DNA from: Agromyces cerinus
Lineage (GTDB): Bacteria > Actinomycetota > Actinomycetes > Actinomycetales > Microbacteriaceae
DNA: 64,000 nucleotides
Direction of reading: 5' to 3'
NCBI RefSeq assembly: GCF_016907835.1
Contig: NZ_JAFBCT010000001.1
Coordinates: 2,046,001 to 2,110,000 of the forward strand
The notes under the pieces were generated by a model. That model was not told the DNA's origin. It ran no database searches and worked only from the letters and a program-made list of their open reading frames with translations. Within the stretch, counting starts at the first letter, position 1. Each line of letters starts with the position of its first letter. Of the stretch, positions 16,902-25,411 are shown piece after piece. Made by a program: the position numbers and the translations under genes.

Positions 16902-18203
16902 TCAGTGATCCTCGAAGTCGACGGTGCTGCTGACCGTGTCTGCACCGCTGGCAAGCGACCGCGGCGCACGCGGCGACCCGAGCTGCCAGATCGAGCGGAT
17001 GCCCCAGACGAGCAGCACCACGAGCAGCAGCGACTTGGCCGTCAGCAGGAAGACGAAGGCCGGGTCGGCGATGAGGAGCCACCCGTACCAGTACGGGTAG
17101 ATGATGTGCGTGATGAGCGCGATCGATGCGGCGACGAACGCCGGCACCGCGAACGGCGCCGGGCGGAAGACGAGTCCGAGGATCACCGGAGCCGCGAGCC
17201 ACGTGACGAACTGGGGCGAGCCGACCTTGTTCGCCAGCATGAGCACCACGACGAACGACAGCGCGAGCGGCGGCAGCAGGCGCCCGAACGCGGCCCCGCG
17301 GCGCACGGCGCGGATGCCGACGAGCACGACGACGAGCACCCCGATCGCCATGAGCGGCGTGGTCAGTGCCGCCGCGGCATCCGCACCGGGCCCATCGATC
17401 TGGAAGGTGAGGATCTGGCGGTCGTAGACGATGCGCACCGTCTTCGAGCCCGCGACGATCTGCCAGAGCCAGCCGACCGCGAGCGGCGCCTCGATCTGCA
17501 GCCCTCGCCCCGCCTGCTCGGCGATGAAGCCGATCGCGTTCGCGCCCGAACCGGCGAGGAGGCTCACGGCGAGGATGCCGAAGCTGAGCGACAGCGCGAC
17601 GGTGAACACCTCGAGTCGACGGCGCGCGGCGATCACGAGCGCGGCGACGAGGGCCGCCGGCCAGACCTTGATCCAGGCGCCGATCGTGAGCAGCACGGCG
17701 GCGACACGCGGCCGACCGGCCGCCCACAACAGGCCGGTGATCGCGAACGGCACCGTGATCGCGTCGATGCGGCCGAAGGCGATGGGGCCGAGCAGGGCGA
17801 GGAAGCCGAGCCACCACCAGGCGGCGATGCGGCGCGGGCGCGAGAGCCTCGCACGGCCGATGAGCACACCGAACGCGATGGCGTTCAGCACGGTCACGAT
17901 GGCGAGCCAGGTCTGCGCGTACCACGCCGAACCGAGCGCGAGCGCGGCGGCCATCGGCGCGAAGGCGAGGATCGGGTACACCCACGGCGCATCGATGCCC
18001 ATGCGGAGCCAGCCGTGCGCGGCGTTCTCCGCCCACAGCCGGTAGACGGCCGTCACGTCGCCGAGCGGGTAGCCGGGAGCCGTCAGGTTCAGCACGATGA
18101 GCGCGGCGTGCACGATGGCGAAGCCCGTCCAGAGTGCCGCTCGAGTACCGAGGAACCGGCGGATTCGGTGAGCGGATGCCTCGCGCTGCGCCCCGTCCGT
18201 CAT
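16902..18203 (-). CDS. GT87-like (DUF2029) polyprenol-linked glycosyltransferase, membrane
   Basis: 433-residue integral membrane protein with about 11 hydrophobic helices. It resembles family GT87, whose actinobacterial members (PimE and the arabinan/lipomannan mannosyltransferases) use polyprenyl-phosphate sugars on the outer face of the membrane. Acidic and family-typical spots are GDVTAVYRLWAEN near the N-terminus in the first outer loop, APWVYPILAFAP, and GAWIKVWPAALV. ATG at 18203 is the start. Donor and acceptor are not predictable. Confidence 0.78.
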   Translation of the reverse strand: MTDGAQREASAHRIRRFLGTRAALWTGFAIVHAALIVLNLTAPGYPLGDVTAVYRLWAENAAHGWLRMGIDAPWVYPILAFAPMAAALALGSAWYAQTWLAIVTVLNAIAFGVLIGRARLSRPRRIAAWWWLGFLALLGPIAFGRIDAITVPFAITGLLWAAGRPRVAAVLLTIGAWIKVWPAALVAALVIAARRRLEVFTVALSLSFGILAVSLLAGSGANAIGFIAEQAGRGLQIEAPLAVGWLWQIVAGSKTVRIVYDRQILTFQIDGPGADAAAALTTPLMAIGVLVVVLVGIRAVRRGAAFGRLLPPLALSFVVVLMLANKVGSPQFVTWLAAPVILGLVFRPAPFAVPAFVAASIALITHIIYPYWYGWLLIADPAFVFLLTAKSLLLVVLLVWGIRSIWQLGSPRAPRSLASGADTVSSTVDFEDH

Positions 18204-18297
18204 GGCGACGAGCCTAGCCGAGCGTCACATTCCGCCACGCGCTCCTCCACAGTCGGTGGCATCCGCGATGCTGGAGGCACACCGTATGGAGGCCACC

Positions 18298-19125
18298 ATG
18301 ACCCGACGCACGCTCACCGCGATCATCATCGCGGCAACCGCGACCCTCGCCCTCGCCGGGTGCTCCGGCGGCTCGGGCGATGCCTCGGGCGGCGACTACG
18401 TGACCGAGGGCAAGCTCACGATCGCGACCGGTGAGCCGGCGTACTACCCGTGGGTGCTCGACGACGACCCCGAGTCGGGCGAGGGCTTCGAAGCCGCCGT
18501 CGCCTACGCCGTGGCCGACGAGCTCGGCTTCGCGGCCGACGACGTCGTCTGGGTGCGCTCGACCTTCGAGCAGGCCATCGCGCCCGGGCCGAAGGACTTC
18601 GACATCAACCTGCAGCAGTTCTCGATCACCGACGAGCGCGAGCAGAACGTCGACTTCTCGTCGCCCTACTACGAGACCACGCAGGTCGTCATCACGGTCG
18701 ACTCCTCGCCGGCGGCCTCGGCCACCTCGATCGCCGACCTGAAAGACCTCCTCGTCGGAGCGCAGACGGGCACCACGAGCTTCGACGCCGTCGAAGAGGT
18801 CATCGCACCGACCGCCGGCGCCCAGGTCTTCAACACCAACGACGACGCCAAGCTCGCCCTGCAGAGCGGCACGGTCGACGCGATCGTCGTCGACCTGCCG
18901 ACGGCGTTCTACCTCACGGGCGTCGAACTCGACGGCGGCAAGATCATCGGCCAGCTTCCGGCGACCGCCGGTGGCGGCGACGCTTTCGGTCTCGTGCTCG
19001 CCAAGGAGTCCCCGCTCACGGCCGACGTCACGGCGGCCGTCGATGCGCTTCGCGAGCGCGGCACCCTCGACGAACTCGCCGCCGAATGGCTGGGCGGCGA
19101 GGGCGGCGCGCCCGTCCTCGAGTGA
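18298..19125 (+). CDS. Polar amino-acid ABC transporter substrate-binding lipoprotein
   Basis: Family-3 solute-binding lipoprotein of 275 residues. The signal ends with the lipobox LALAGC (Cys21). Typical segments are GKLTIATGEPAYYPWV, GEGFEAAVAYAVADELG, DFDINLQQFSITDEREQNVDFSSPYY and LVGAQTGTTSFDAVEE. I chose ATG at 18298 because GGAGG lies five bases upstream; an earlier ATG would add only four residues. Permease and ATPase genes follow. The 113-base gap to the permease carries a hairpin that may lower downstream expression. Confidence 0.92.
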   Translation: MTRRTLTAIIIAATATLALAGCSGGSGDASGGDYVTEGKLTIATGEPAYYPWVLDDDPESGEGFEAAVAYAVADELGFAADDVVWVRSTFEQAIAPGPKDFDINLQQFSITDEREQNVDFSSPYYETTQVVITVDSSPAASATSIADLKDLLVGAQTGTTSFDAVEEVIAPTAGAQVFNTNDDAKLALQSGTVDAIVVDLPTAFYLTGVELDGGKIIGQLPATAGGGDAFGLVLAKESPLTADVTAAVDALRERGTLDELAAEWLGGEGGAPVLE

Positions 19126-19198
19126 AGCCGGTCCTCCGAGTGACACGGGCGCTCCGAGCGACTCCGGCATTCCCGAGCGGCGTCGGCGTCCGGTCGCC

Positions 19199-19214
19199 GG
19201 ATGCCGCGGCATCC
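19199..19214 (+). terminator. GGATGCC palindrome between binding protein and permease genes
   Basis: GGATGCCGCGGCATCC is a perfect 16-base palindrome 73 bases after the binding-protein stop. It may work as a partial terminator or mRNA stabiliser, letting the binding protein be made in excess over the membrane components. Confidence 0.45.
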
Positions 19215-19238
19215 CCCGACCGCCGCTAACGTGAATCC

Positions 19239-20117
19239 GTGACCGACACGACCGACGCCCGCGATTCGGCGCCCGTGTGGCAGCCGAGCGCCATCGAGCT
19301 CGAGCGGCGTGCGTTCCGCAGACGGCAGACGGGCCGCTCGGTGCTCGTGAGCGCCCTCTCGACGATCGTGCTAGCCGGTCTGCTCGCATGGGCCCTCATC
19401 GGCTCGCCGGGGTGGGCGGAGGTGCAGCAGACCTTCTTCGACCCGACGGTCGCGATCGCATCGCTCCCCCGCATCCTCGAGGGCCTCTGGCTGAACATCC
19501 AGGTGCTCGTGGCCGCGAGCATCGGCGTCGTGATCGTCGCCCTGCTGCTGGCCTCGATGCGCACGCTCCGCGGCCCGGTGTTCTTCCCGCTGCGGGCGCT
19601 CGCAGCCGGCTACACCGACCTCTTCCGCGGGATGCCGCTCATCATCGTGCTCTACCTCATCGGCTACGGCGTGCCGGGGCTCGACTTCTTCCCTCGCGTG
19701 CCCGTCGCGGTCCTCGGCACGATCGCCCTCGTCCTCACCTACTCGGCGTACGTCTCCGAGGTGTTCCGTTCCGGCATCGAGGCCGTGCACCCCTCGCAGC
19801 GGCTCGCCGCCCGGTCGCTGGGTCTCAGCCACGGGCAGACCATGCGACGCATCGTGCTGCCGCAGGCGTTCCGCAAGGTGACGCCTGCCCTCATGAACGA
19901 TTTCGTCGCCATGCAGAAGGACGTCGGCCTCATCTCGGTGCTCGGGGCCGTCGACGCCGTGCGAGCGGCGCAGATCGAGACGGCGCACTACTTCAACTTC
20001 ACTCCCTACGTCGTGGCGGGCCTTCTCTTCGTGCTGCTCGCCTGGCCGATGATCCGGCTCACCGATTGGCTGTCGGCGCGCATGCGGGCGCGCGAGCAGG
20101 TCGGGAGCATCGTATGA
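19239..20117 (+). CDS. Polar amino-acid ABC transporter permease
   Basis: 292-residue HisMQ/GlnP-type permease. After a 30-residue cytoplasmic tail there are about five or six transmembrane helices. The EAA loop reads AVHPSQRLAARSLGLSHGQTMRRIVLPQAFRKVTP in positions about 178-212, the contact site for the ATPase. The GTG at 19239 is the likely start. It overlaps the ATPase start (ATGA), so it is part of a three-gene importer. A single permease subunit probably forms a homodimer. Confidence 0.92.
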   Translation: MTDTTDARDSAPVWQPSAIELERRAFRRRQTGRSVLVSALSTIVLAGLLAWALIGSPGWAEVQQTFFDPTVAIASLPRILEGLWLNIQVLVAASIGVVIVALLLASMRTLRGPVFFPLRALAAGYTDLFRGMPLIIVLYLIGYGVPGLDFFPRVPVAVLGTIALVLTYSAYVSEVFRSGIEAVHPSQRLAARSLGLSHGQTMRRIVLPQAFRKVTPALMNDFVAMQKDVGLISVLGAVDAVRAAQIETAHYFNFTPYVVAGLLFVLLAWPMIRLTDWLSARMRAREQVGSIV

Positions 20118-20875
20118 ACGAGCCATCCGCCTCGGTCGCCGATCCGGTGCTGCGCCTCCGCGGCGTTCGCCGGGCGTTCGGCGACCACGTCGTGCTCGAG
20201 GGCATCGACCTCGACGTCTCGGCCCACGAGGTCGTCGCGCTGGTCGGGGCGAGCGGTTCGGGCAAGTCGACGCTCCTCCGCACCATCAACCTCATCGAGC
20301 GCGTCGACGACGGCGAGATCTTCCTGCGCGGGCAGGACGTCAGCGACCCGCGCGTCGACGCCGACGGCGTGCGCGCCCGCATCGGGGTCGTCTTCCAGGC
20401 CTACAACCTCTTCCCGCACCTCAGTGTGCTCGACAACGTGACGCTCGCCTCACGGCTCGTGCACCGCGTGCCCCGAGCCGAGGCCGAGCGTCGCGGGCTC
20501 GAGCTGCTCGCATCGATCGGGCTGGCCGACTTCGCGCGTGCATTCCCCGACCGGCTGTCGGGCGGCCAGCAGCAGCGCGCCGCGATCGTGCGCGCGATCG
20601 CGACCGGGCCCGAGCTGCTCCTGCTCGACGAGGTGACGAGCGCCCTCGACCCCGAGCTCGTCGGCGAGGTGCTGGCCCTCGTGCGCTCGCTCGCCGACGG
20701 CGGCACCACGATCGTGATGGCCACGCACGAGATGGCGTTCGCACGCGAGGTCGCCGACCGCGTCGTCTTCCTCGACGCCGGCCGGATCATCGAAGACGCC
20801 CCCGCGCGGCAGTTCTTCGAGGCGCCGCGCGAAGAGCGCACCCGGGAGTTCCTCGCGAGGTTCCTGGCCGGCTGA
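20114..20875 (+). CDS. Polar amino-acid ABC transporter ATP-binding protein
   Basis: 253-residue GlnQ/HisP-type ATPase. Walker A GASGSGKST at about residue 43, the Q-loop VVFQAYNLFPHL, signature LSGGQQQR, Walker B LLLLDEVTSALD and H-loop MATHEMAFAREV are intact. The Walker B ends in DEVTS rather than DEPTS, which is common in this subfamily. The ATG overlaps the permease stop by four bases. Confidence 0.94.
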   Translation: MNEPSASVADPVLRLRGVRRAFGDHVVLEGIDLDVSAHEVVALVGASGSGKSTLLRTINLIERVDDGEIFLRGQDVSDPRVDADGVRARIGVVFQAYNLFPHLSVLDNVTLASRLVHRVPRAEAERRGLELLASIGLADFARAFPDRLSGGQQQRAAIVRAIATGPELLLLDEVTSALDPELVGEVLALVRSLADGGTTIVMATHEMAFAREVADRVVFLDAGRIIEDAPARQFFEAPREERTREFLARFLAG

Positions 20876-20912
20876 GCGGACGTCGCTCCGCCGGGCGGTG
20901 CAGCCGAGCGTC

Positions 20913-21758
20913 TCAGGGCGCGAGCAGTGCGCCGATGACCGGCGGGATCGCCTCGGCGATGTCGAGCGCCGTGATCGGCCCGCCGTCGACCGCGGCCGTC
21001 GCACGTCTCGCCGCCTCGCCGTGCACCCACGCGGCCGTCGCCGCGAGCGCGCTCAGCACCCCGGCGTCGGTCGCGAGCTGCTCGTGGTGCGTGGCGACGA
21101 GCGCTCCGAGGATGCCGCCGAGCACGTCGCCCGTGCCGGCCGAGGCCAGCCAGTGCGTCGGCGCCGTGACCGTGTATCGCACGCCGTCGGGGTCGCAGAC
21201 GTGGGTCACCGCGCCCTTCAGCAGCACGGCGACGCCGAGGTCCTTCGCCGCCCTGAGCGCCCACTCGGCCGGGGCGGCACGCACCTGCGCGATGCTCGTG
21301 TCGATCTCGCGCGAGGCGAGCAGCGCCGCGAGCTCCCTGGCGTGCGGCGTGATCACCGTTGGTGCCGTGTGCGTGCCGACGAGGTCGAGCGCACCGGCGT
21401 CGAGCACGACCGGCAGGCCGGACGCGAGCGACCCCTGCAGGTCGCCGAGCAGCATGAACGAGCGCCGACCCATGTCGATGCCGGAGCCGACCAGCCACGC
21501 CTGAACGCGACCGGGCGCGGTGACGGTCTCGGGTCGGCGTGCGAGCACCGCCGTGCGCACCGCACGCGGGCCGGTGTAGCGCACCATGCCGAGGCCGGCA
21601 CGGTGCGCGGCCTCGACGGCGAGCACCGCTGCGCCCGGGTACTCGGGCGAGCCGGCGACGATGCCGAGCACGCCGCGCGAGTACTTGTCGTCATCGGCGA
21701 CCGGCGCGACGATCCATTCGGCCGCGTCGGCTGCGGTCCACTCCTGCCATGTGTCCAT
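20913..21758 (-). CDS. nnrD: ADP-dependent NAD(P)H-hydrate dehydratase
   Basis: Repairs damaged (hydrated) NAD(P)H using ADP. The 281-residue protein has the ribokinase-like fold of the YjeF C-terminal domain: KYSRGVLGIVAGSPEYPGAA at the N-terminus, VITPHARELAALL, AVLLKGAVTHVCDPDG and the nucleotide site ASAGTGDVLGGILGAL. There is no N-terminal epimerase domain, so the epimerase must be encoded elsewhere. I chose ATG at 21758 (MDTWQEW); further upstream is the promoter of the divergent HAD gene. The pair is divergent with only 23 bases between. Confidence 0.9.
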   Translation of the reverse strand: MDTWQEWTAADAAEWIVAPVADDDKYSRGVLGIVAGSPEYPGAAVLAVEAAHRAGLGMVRYTGPRAVRTAVLARRPETVTAPGRVQAWLVGSGIDMGRRSFMLLGDLQGSLASGLPVVLDAGALDLVGTHTAPTVITPHARELAALLASREIDTSIAQVRAAPAEWALRAAKDLGVAVLLKGAVTHVCDPDGVRYTVTAPTHWLASAGTGDVLGGILGALVATHHEQLATDAGVLSALAATAAWVHGEAARRATAAVDGGPITALDIAEAIPPVIGALLAP

Positions 21759-21781
21759 GCTCCAACGATAGGTTGAGGAGG

Positions 21782-22420
21782 ATGACTCCCACTGTTCCCG
21801 CACCGATCAGCCTCGCTCCCCGCGTCGTCGTGTTCGACTACGGCGAGGTCATCTCGCGCGAGCCGACCGCCGCCGACCGTGCCGCCCTCGTCGACCGGGC
21901 GGGCGCCACTGCCGACGCCGCGCCGTTCTGGGCGTCGTACTGGGCGCACCGCCTCGGCCTCGACCGCGGCACGACGTCGATCACCGAGTACTGGCAGGCC
22001 GTCGCGGCCGACCTCGGCACCGAGTGGACCCCGATCGACGTGCACGAACTCTGGGCGCTCGATCACCGCGGATGGCTCTCGGTCGACCCCGGCACGCTCG
22101 GCGTGCTGCACGCCCTCGCCGCGGGCGGCACACGCCTGGCGCTGCTGTCGAACGCCGGCGCGGACTTCTCTGGCTGGCTTCGGCACGGCTCCTTCGCGCC
22201 GCTCTTCGAGCGCGTGTTCGTCAGTGGCGAGCTGGGCCTCGTCAAGCCCGATGCCGCGATCTACGAGCACGTCATCGACGAGCTCGGCATCGCGGCATCC
22301 GACTTCGTCTTCATCGACAACAAGGCCGAGAACGTCGAGGGCGCGAAGGCGGTCGGCGGCGACGGGCACGTCTTCACGGATGCCGCCTCGCTCGAGTCCT
22401 GGCTCCGCGGCCGCGCCTGA
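21782..22420 (+). CDS. HAD-superfamily hydrolase (YihX-like)
   Basis: 212-residue haloacid-dehalogenase-fold hydrolase, subfamily IA. The nucleophile Asp is in VVVFDYGEVI; the general-acid position two residues on is Gly, as in several HAD-IA/YihX relatives. Motif II is LALLSNAG, motif III the lysine in GLVKPDAAIYEHV and motif IV DFVFIDNKAENVEGA. An alpha-helical cap lies between. GGAGG precedes ATG at 21782. Probably a small phosphatase; substrate unknown. Confidence 0.82.
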   Translation: MTPTVPAPISLAPRVVVFDYGEVISREPTAADRAALVDRAGATADAAPFWASYWAHRLGLDRGTTSITEYWQAVAADLGTEWTPIDVHELWALDHRGWLSVDPGTLGVLHALAAGGTRLALLSNAGADFSGWLRHGSFAPLFERVFVSGELGLVKPDAAIYEHVIDELGIAASDFVFIDNKAENVEGAKAVGGDGHVFTDAASLESWLRGRA

Positions 22421-22444
22421 GGCTGCGGCGATCCTCCGGCCGGG

Positions 22445-22819
22445 TCAGGTCCGCTGACCGATGGCGAGGATGTTGCCCTCGCTGTCGGTGAACCACGCCG
22501 ATCGCTCGCCGCCGAGATCGGCGACGCCGTCGACGGTCTTCAAGCCCGGCATGTCGTAGTCGGCGAACTCGACGCCGCGCGACCGGAGCTCCGACATCGC
22601 CGCCTCGAGGTCGTCGGTGTCGATGCCGAACGCGGTGTTCTTCGCGGTGCCGGCGAACTGCGTCTCGTAGACGAGCACGCGCGAACCCCCGATCTCGAAG
22701 AGCACCCCGGTCTCGTCGGTCATGACCGGGTCGAGGTCGAAGGTGTCCTTCCAATATCGGACGGCCCGCTCGAGGTCGGATGCCGGAAGAATCGAATAGG
22801 CGCGCGCAGACTCAAACAT
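22445..22819 (-). CDS. VOC-family protein (glyoxalase/bleomycin-resistance fold)
   Basis: 124-residue vicinal-oxygen-chelate protein made of two beta-alpha-beta-beta-beta modules. The first holds ARAYSILPASDLERAVRYWKDTF and the second begins NTAFGIDTDDLEAAMSELRSRG. The end AWFTDSEGNILAIGQR is typical and supplies a possible metal-site glutamate. Catalytic function or ligand is not evident; many such proteins bind antibiotics or small metabolites. Confidence 0.82.
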   Translation of the reverse strand: MFESARAYSILPASDLERAVRYWKDTFDLDPVMTDETGVLFEIGGSRVLVYETQFAGTAKNTAFGIDTDDLEAAMSELRSRGVEFADYDMPGLKTVDGVADLGGERSAWFTDSEGNILAIGQRT

Positions 22820-22912
22820 GACGCCACCTCACTTTCGTGACTGCTGCGGAGTTTACGCGCGCCAGCAGGCGGCGGGCAGTCCCCCATACGGGAGACCACC
22901 GGCCACCTCGGC

Positions 22913-23950
22913 TCAGCCGCGTCGGGTGGCGTCCTGCACCTCGCCGACGAGCTCCTCGATGATGTCCTCGAGGAAGATGACGCCCGTCGTCGCGCCCTCC
23001 TCGTCGAAGGTGCGCGCCACGTGCGTGCCGAGGCGGCGCATCGTCGACAGGGCGTCTTCGAGGTCGGTGCCCGCGTAGATCGACACGAGGCGACGCACGC
23101 GCTTGGCCGGGATCGGGTCGTCGAACTCGTCGTCGTCGAGGTCGATCACGTCCTTCAGGTGCACGTAGCCGTCGGGTTCTCCCGACTCGTCGAGGATCGG
23201 GTACCGCGAGAACCCGCGACGGGCCACCGCTCGCTCGACGTCGGCCGGAGTCGCGCCGGGCGGCAGGCTGACGAGCGAATCGAGCGGCACCGCGACATCC
23301 TGCACCCGCTTGGTCGTGAACTCGAAGGCGGCGGTCAGTGTGCCGCTCGCGTCGTCGAGCACGCCCTCGCGCCGTGACTGGTGCACGATCGTCTGCACCT
23401 CTTCGAGGGTGAAGGTCGAGTTCGCCTCGCTCTTGGGCTCGACGCCGAAGAGCCGCAGCACGCCGTTGGCGGTGGCGTTCAGCGCGACGATGATCGGCTT
23501 GAAGATGCGGGCGAGGAAGACGAGCGGCGGCGCGAGCAGCAGCACTGCGCGGTCGGGCACCGAGAACGACAGGTTCTTCGGCACCATCTCGCCGAACACG
23601 ACGTGCAGGTACGACACGAGCACGAGCGTCACGATGAACGCGATCGTCGAGACGACCTCGGCCGACCAGCCCGTGAGGTGCAGCGGCACCTCGAGCAGGT
23701 GATGGATCGCGGGCTCGGAGACGTTCAGGATCAGCAGGGAGCAGATCGTGATGCCGAGCTGGCTCATGGCGAGCATGAGCGTGGCGTGCTCCATCGCCCA
23801 GAGCGCGGTCTTGGCGCTGCGCTTGCCCTGCTCGGCGAGCGGCTCGATCTGCGATCGCCGCGCCGAGATGACCGCGAACTCCGCGCCGACGAAGAAGGCG
23901 TTGGCGATGAGCAGCACGATCAGCCAGGCGATGCCGGCCCAGTCGCTCAT
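22913..23950 (-). CDS. CNNM/HlyC-CorC-type membrane protein with CBS pair, short form
   Basis: 345-residue protein with an N-terminal DUF21 (CNNM) membrane domain of about four helices (WLIVLLIANAFFVGAEFAVISARRS) and a cytoplasmic CBS-pair module from about residue 200 (VPLDSLVSLPPGA, SRYPILDESGEPDGYVHLKDVI). It ends soon after LEDIIEELVGEVQ and lacks the C-terminal CorC/HlyC domain of its neighbour. Family members are implicated in Mg/Co efflux, although often named hemolysins. The start ATG at 23950 overlaps the stop of the upstream paralogue (ATGA). Confidence 0.88.
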   Translation of the reverse strand: MSDWAGIAWLIVLLIANAFFVGAEFAVISARRSQIEPLAEQGKRSAKTALWAMEHATLMLAMSQLGITICSLLILNVSEPAIHHLLEVPLHLTGWSAEVVSTIAFIVTLVLVSYLHVVFGEMVPKNLSFSVPDRAVLLLAPPLVFLARIFKPIIVALNATANGVLRLFGVEPKSEANSTFTLEEVQTIVHQSRREGVLDDASGTLTAAFEFTTKRVQDVAVPLDSLVSLPPGATPADVERAVARRGFSRYPILDESGEPDGYVHLKDVIDLDDDEFDDPIPAKRVRRLVSIYAGTDLEDALSTMRRLGTHVARTFDEEGATTGVIFLEDIIEELVGEVQDATRRG

Positions 23951-25275
23951 CGTTCTCCCCCGTCGAGGTCGTCGGCTTCGGGCATCGGGTTCGGCACGAA
24001 CCGCACGCGGTCGATGCGACGCCCGTCGAGGCGTTGCACGACGAGCGTGCCCTCGTCGATGAGCACCTCGTCGCCGACCGCGGGCAGTCGCCCGAGCTCG
24101 GCCATGACGAATCCGGCCACGGTCTCGTAGTCTCCGTTCTCTGGCACGCGGATGCCGGTGCGCTCGAGCAGTTCGTCGGGTCGCAGTATTCCGGGGAAGC
24201 TCACGTCGTCGCCGCGGCGGACGATGCCCGCCCGCGTGCGGTCGTGCTCGTCGGAGACCTCGCCGACGAGCTCTTCGACGAGGTCTTCGAGGGTGGCGAC
24301 ACCCGCGGTGCCGCCGTACTCGTCGACGACGACGGCCATCTGGTAGCCGCGCCCACGGAGCTCTCCGAGGAGGGTGTCGAGCTTCATCGTCTCGGGCACG
24401 CGGAGCGCGTCGGACTGCAGCGCCGACGCCGGAACGTCCGAGCGCTTCTCCCGCGGCACCGCAACGGCCTGTTTGACGTGCACGAGGCCGACGACGTCGT
24501 CGAGGTTCTCGTCGTACACCGGGAAGCGCGAGTACCCGGTCGTGCGTGCGAGTTCGAGCACCGCCTCGGCGGGTTCCTGGCGCTGCACGGCGGCGACCCG
24601 GGGGCGCGGGGTCATGACGTCGGATGCGTCGTGTTCGGCGAAGCGCAGGGTGCGGCCGAGCAGGGTCGCGGTGTCCTGCTCCAGCATTCCGGCGCTCGCC
24701 GAGCGGCGCACGAGCGACGAGAGCTCCTCGGCCGACCGGGCGCCCGAGAGCTCCTCCTTCGGCTCGATGCCGAAGGATCGGAGGATTCCGTTCGCGCTGC
24801 CGTTCAACAGCGAGATCGCGGGGCGGAACACCCACGTGAACGCCGTCTGGAACGGCATCACGAGCTTCGCGGTCGCGAGCGGGAGGGCGAGCGCGAAGTT
24901 CTTGGGCACGAGCTCGCCGATCACCATCGACAGGAGTGTGGCCACGACGATCGCCGTGATCGTGCCGACGGGGCGCACGAACGCCTCGGGCACGCCGATG
25001 GCGGTCAACGGCCCCGAGAGGAGCGACGAGATCGCCGGCTCCATCGTGTAGCCGGTGAGCAGCGTGGTGAGCGTGATGCCGAGCTGCGCGCTCGACAGGT
25101 GCGTCGAGGTGATCTTCAGTGCCGAGATGGTGAGCGCGAGCTTCGTCTCACCCCTCGCGCGCCGTGCTTCGAGGTCGGCCCGATCGAGATTGACGAGGGC
25201 GAACTCGCTGGCGACGAACAAGCCCGTGCCGATCGTGAGGAGGAGCCCGATGCCGAGGAGGATCCACTCAGACAT
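23947..25275 (-). CDS. CNNM/HlyC-CorC-type membrane protein, full length
   Basis: 442-residue member of the CNNM/CorC family: DUF21 membrane domain (residues 1-190, four hydrophobic helices), CBS pair (about 215-340; [12 protein letters not shown] and [20 protein letters not shown]), and C-terminal CorC/HlyC domain (about 355-430; [20 protein letters not shown]). GGAGGTGA lies five bases before the ATG at 25275, which decides that start over a GTG six bases upstream. A 25-codon reading frame ends over this start codon. It is [15 protein letters not shown] coupled to the shorter paralogue. Likely a divalent-metal efflux protein. Confidence 0.9.
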   Translation of the reverse strand: MSEWILLGIGLLLTIGTGLFVASEFALVNLDRADLEARRARGETKLALTISALKITSTHLSSAQLGITLTTLLTGYTMEPAISSLLSGPLTAIGVPEAFVRPVGTITAIVVATLLSMVIGELVPKNFALALPLATAKLVMPFQTAFTWVFRPAISLLNGSANGILRSFGIEPKEELSGARSAEELSSLVRRSASAGMLEQDTATLLGRTLRFAEHDASDVMTPRPRVAAVQRQEPAEAVLELARTTGYSRFPVYDENLDDVVGLVHVKQAVAVPREKRSDVPASALQSDALRVPETMKLDTLLGELRGRGYQMAVVVDEYGGTAGVATLEDLVEELVGEVSDEHDRTRAGIVRRGDDVSFPGILRPDELLERTGIRVPENGDYETVAGFVMAELGRLPAVGDEVLIDEGTLVVQRLDGRRIDRVRFVPNPMPEADDLDGGER

Positions 25276-25345
25276 CGTCACCTCCGCGAGCAGTCACGGG
25301 CGGGGGTCTATGACCGGGGGCAGTGGCAGAAGGAGGATCGTCCAT
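25268..25345 (-). CDS. Possible leaderless 25-residue upstream ORF
   Basis: On the minus strand an ATG at 25345 opens a 25-codon frame beginning MDDPPSATAPGHRPPPV. Its TGA (25270-25268) lies within the first codons of the CNNM gene, an eight-base overlap. TATACT, a five-of-six match to the -10 consensus, ends nine bases before the ATG, so the mRNA may start at or next to it. The peptide is proline-rich, which can slow ribosomes. A regulatory leader peptide is possible; a chance frame cannot be excluded. Confidence 0.35.
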   Translation of the reverse strand: MDDPPSATAPGHRPPPVTARGGDDV

Positions 25346-25354
25346 TGTCGCCTC

Positions 25355-25360
25355 AGTATA
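25355..25360 (-). promoter_or_regulatory. Candidate -10 element upstream of the CNNM genes
   Basis: TATACT on the minus strand is the best -10 hexamer in the 136-base gap between guaB1 and the CNNM genes. No good -35 hexamer is seen at the usual spacing. Confidence 0.4.
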
Positions 25361-25411
25361 TCGGCGCGTCCCGCCCGATCCCCCAGCTGTAACCGGAGCG
25401 TCACACGGGGC

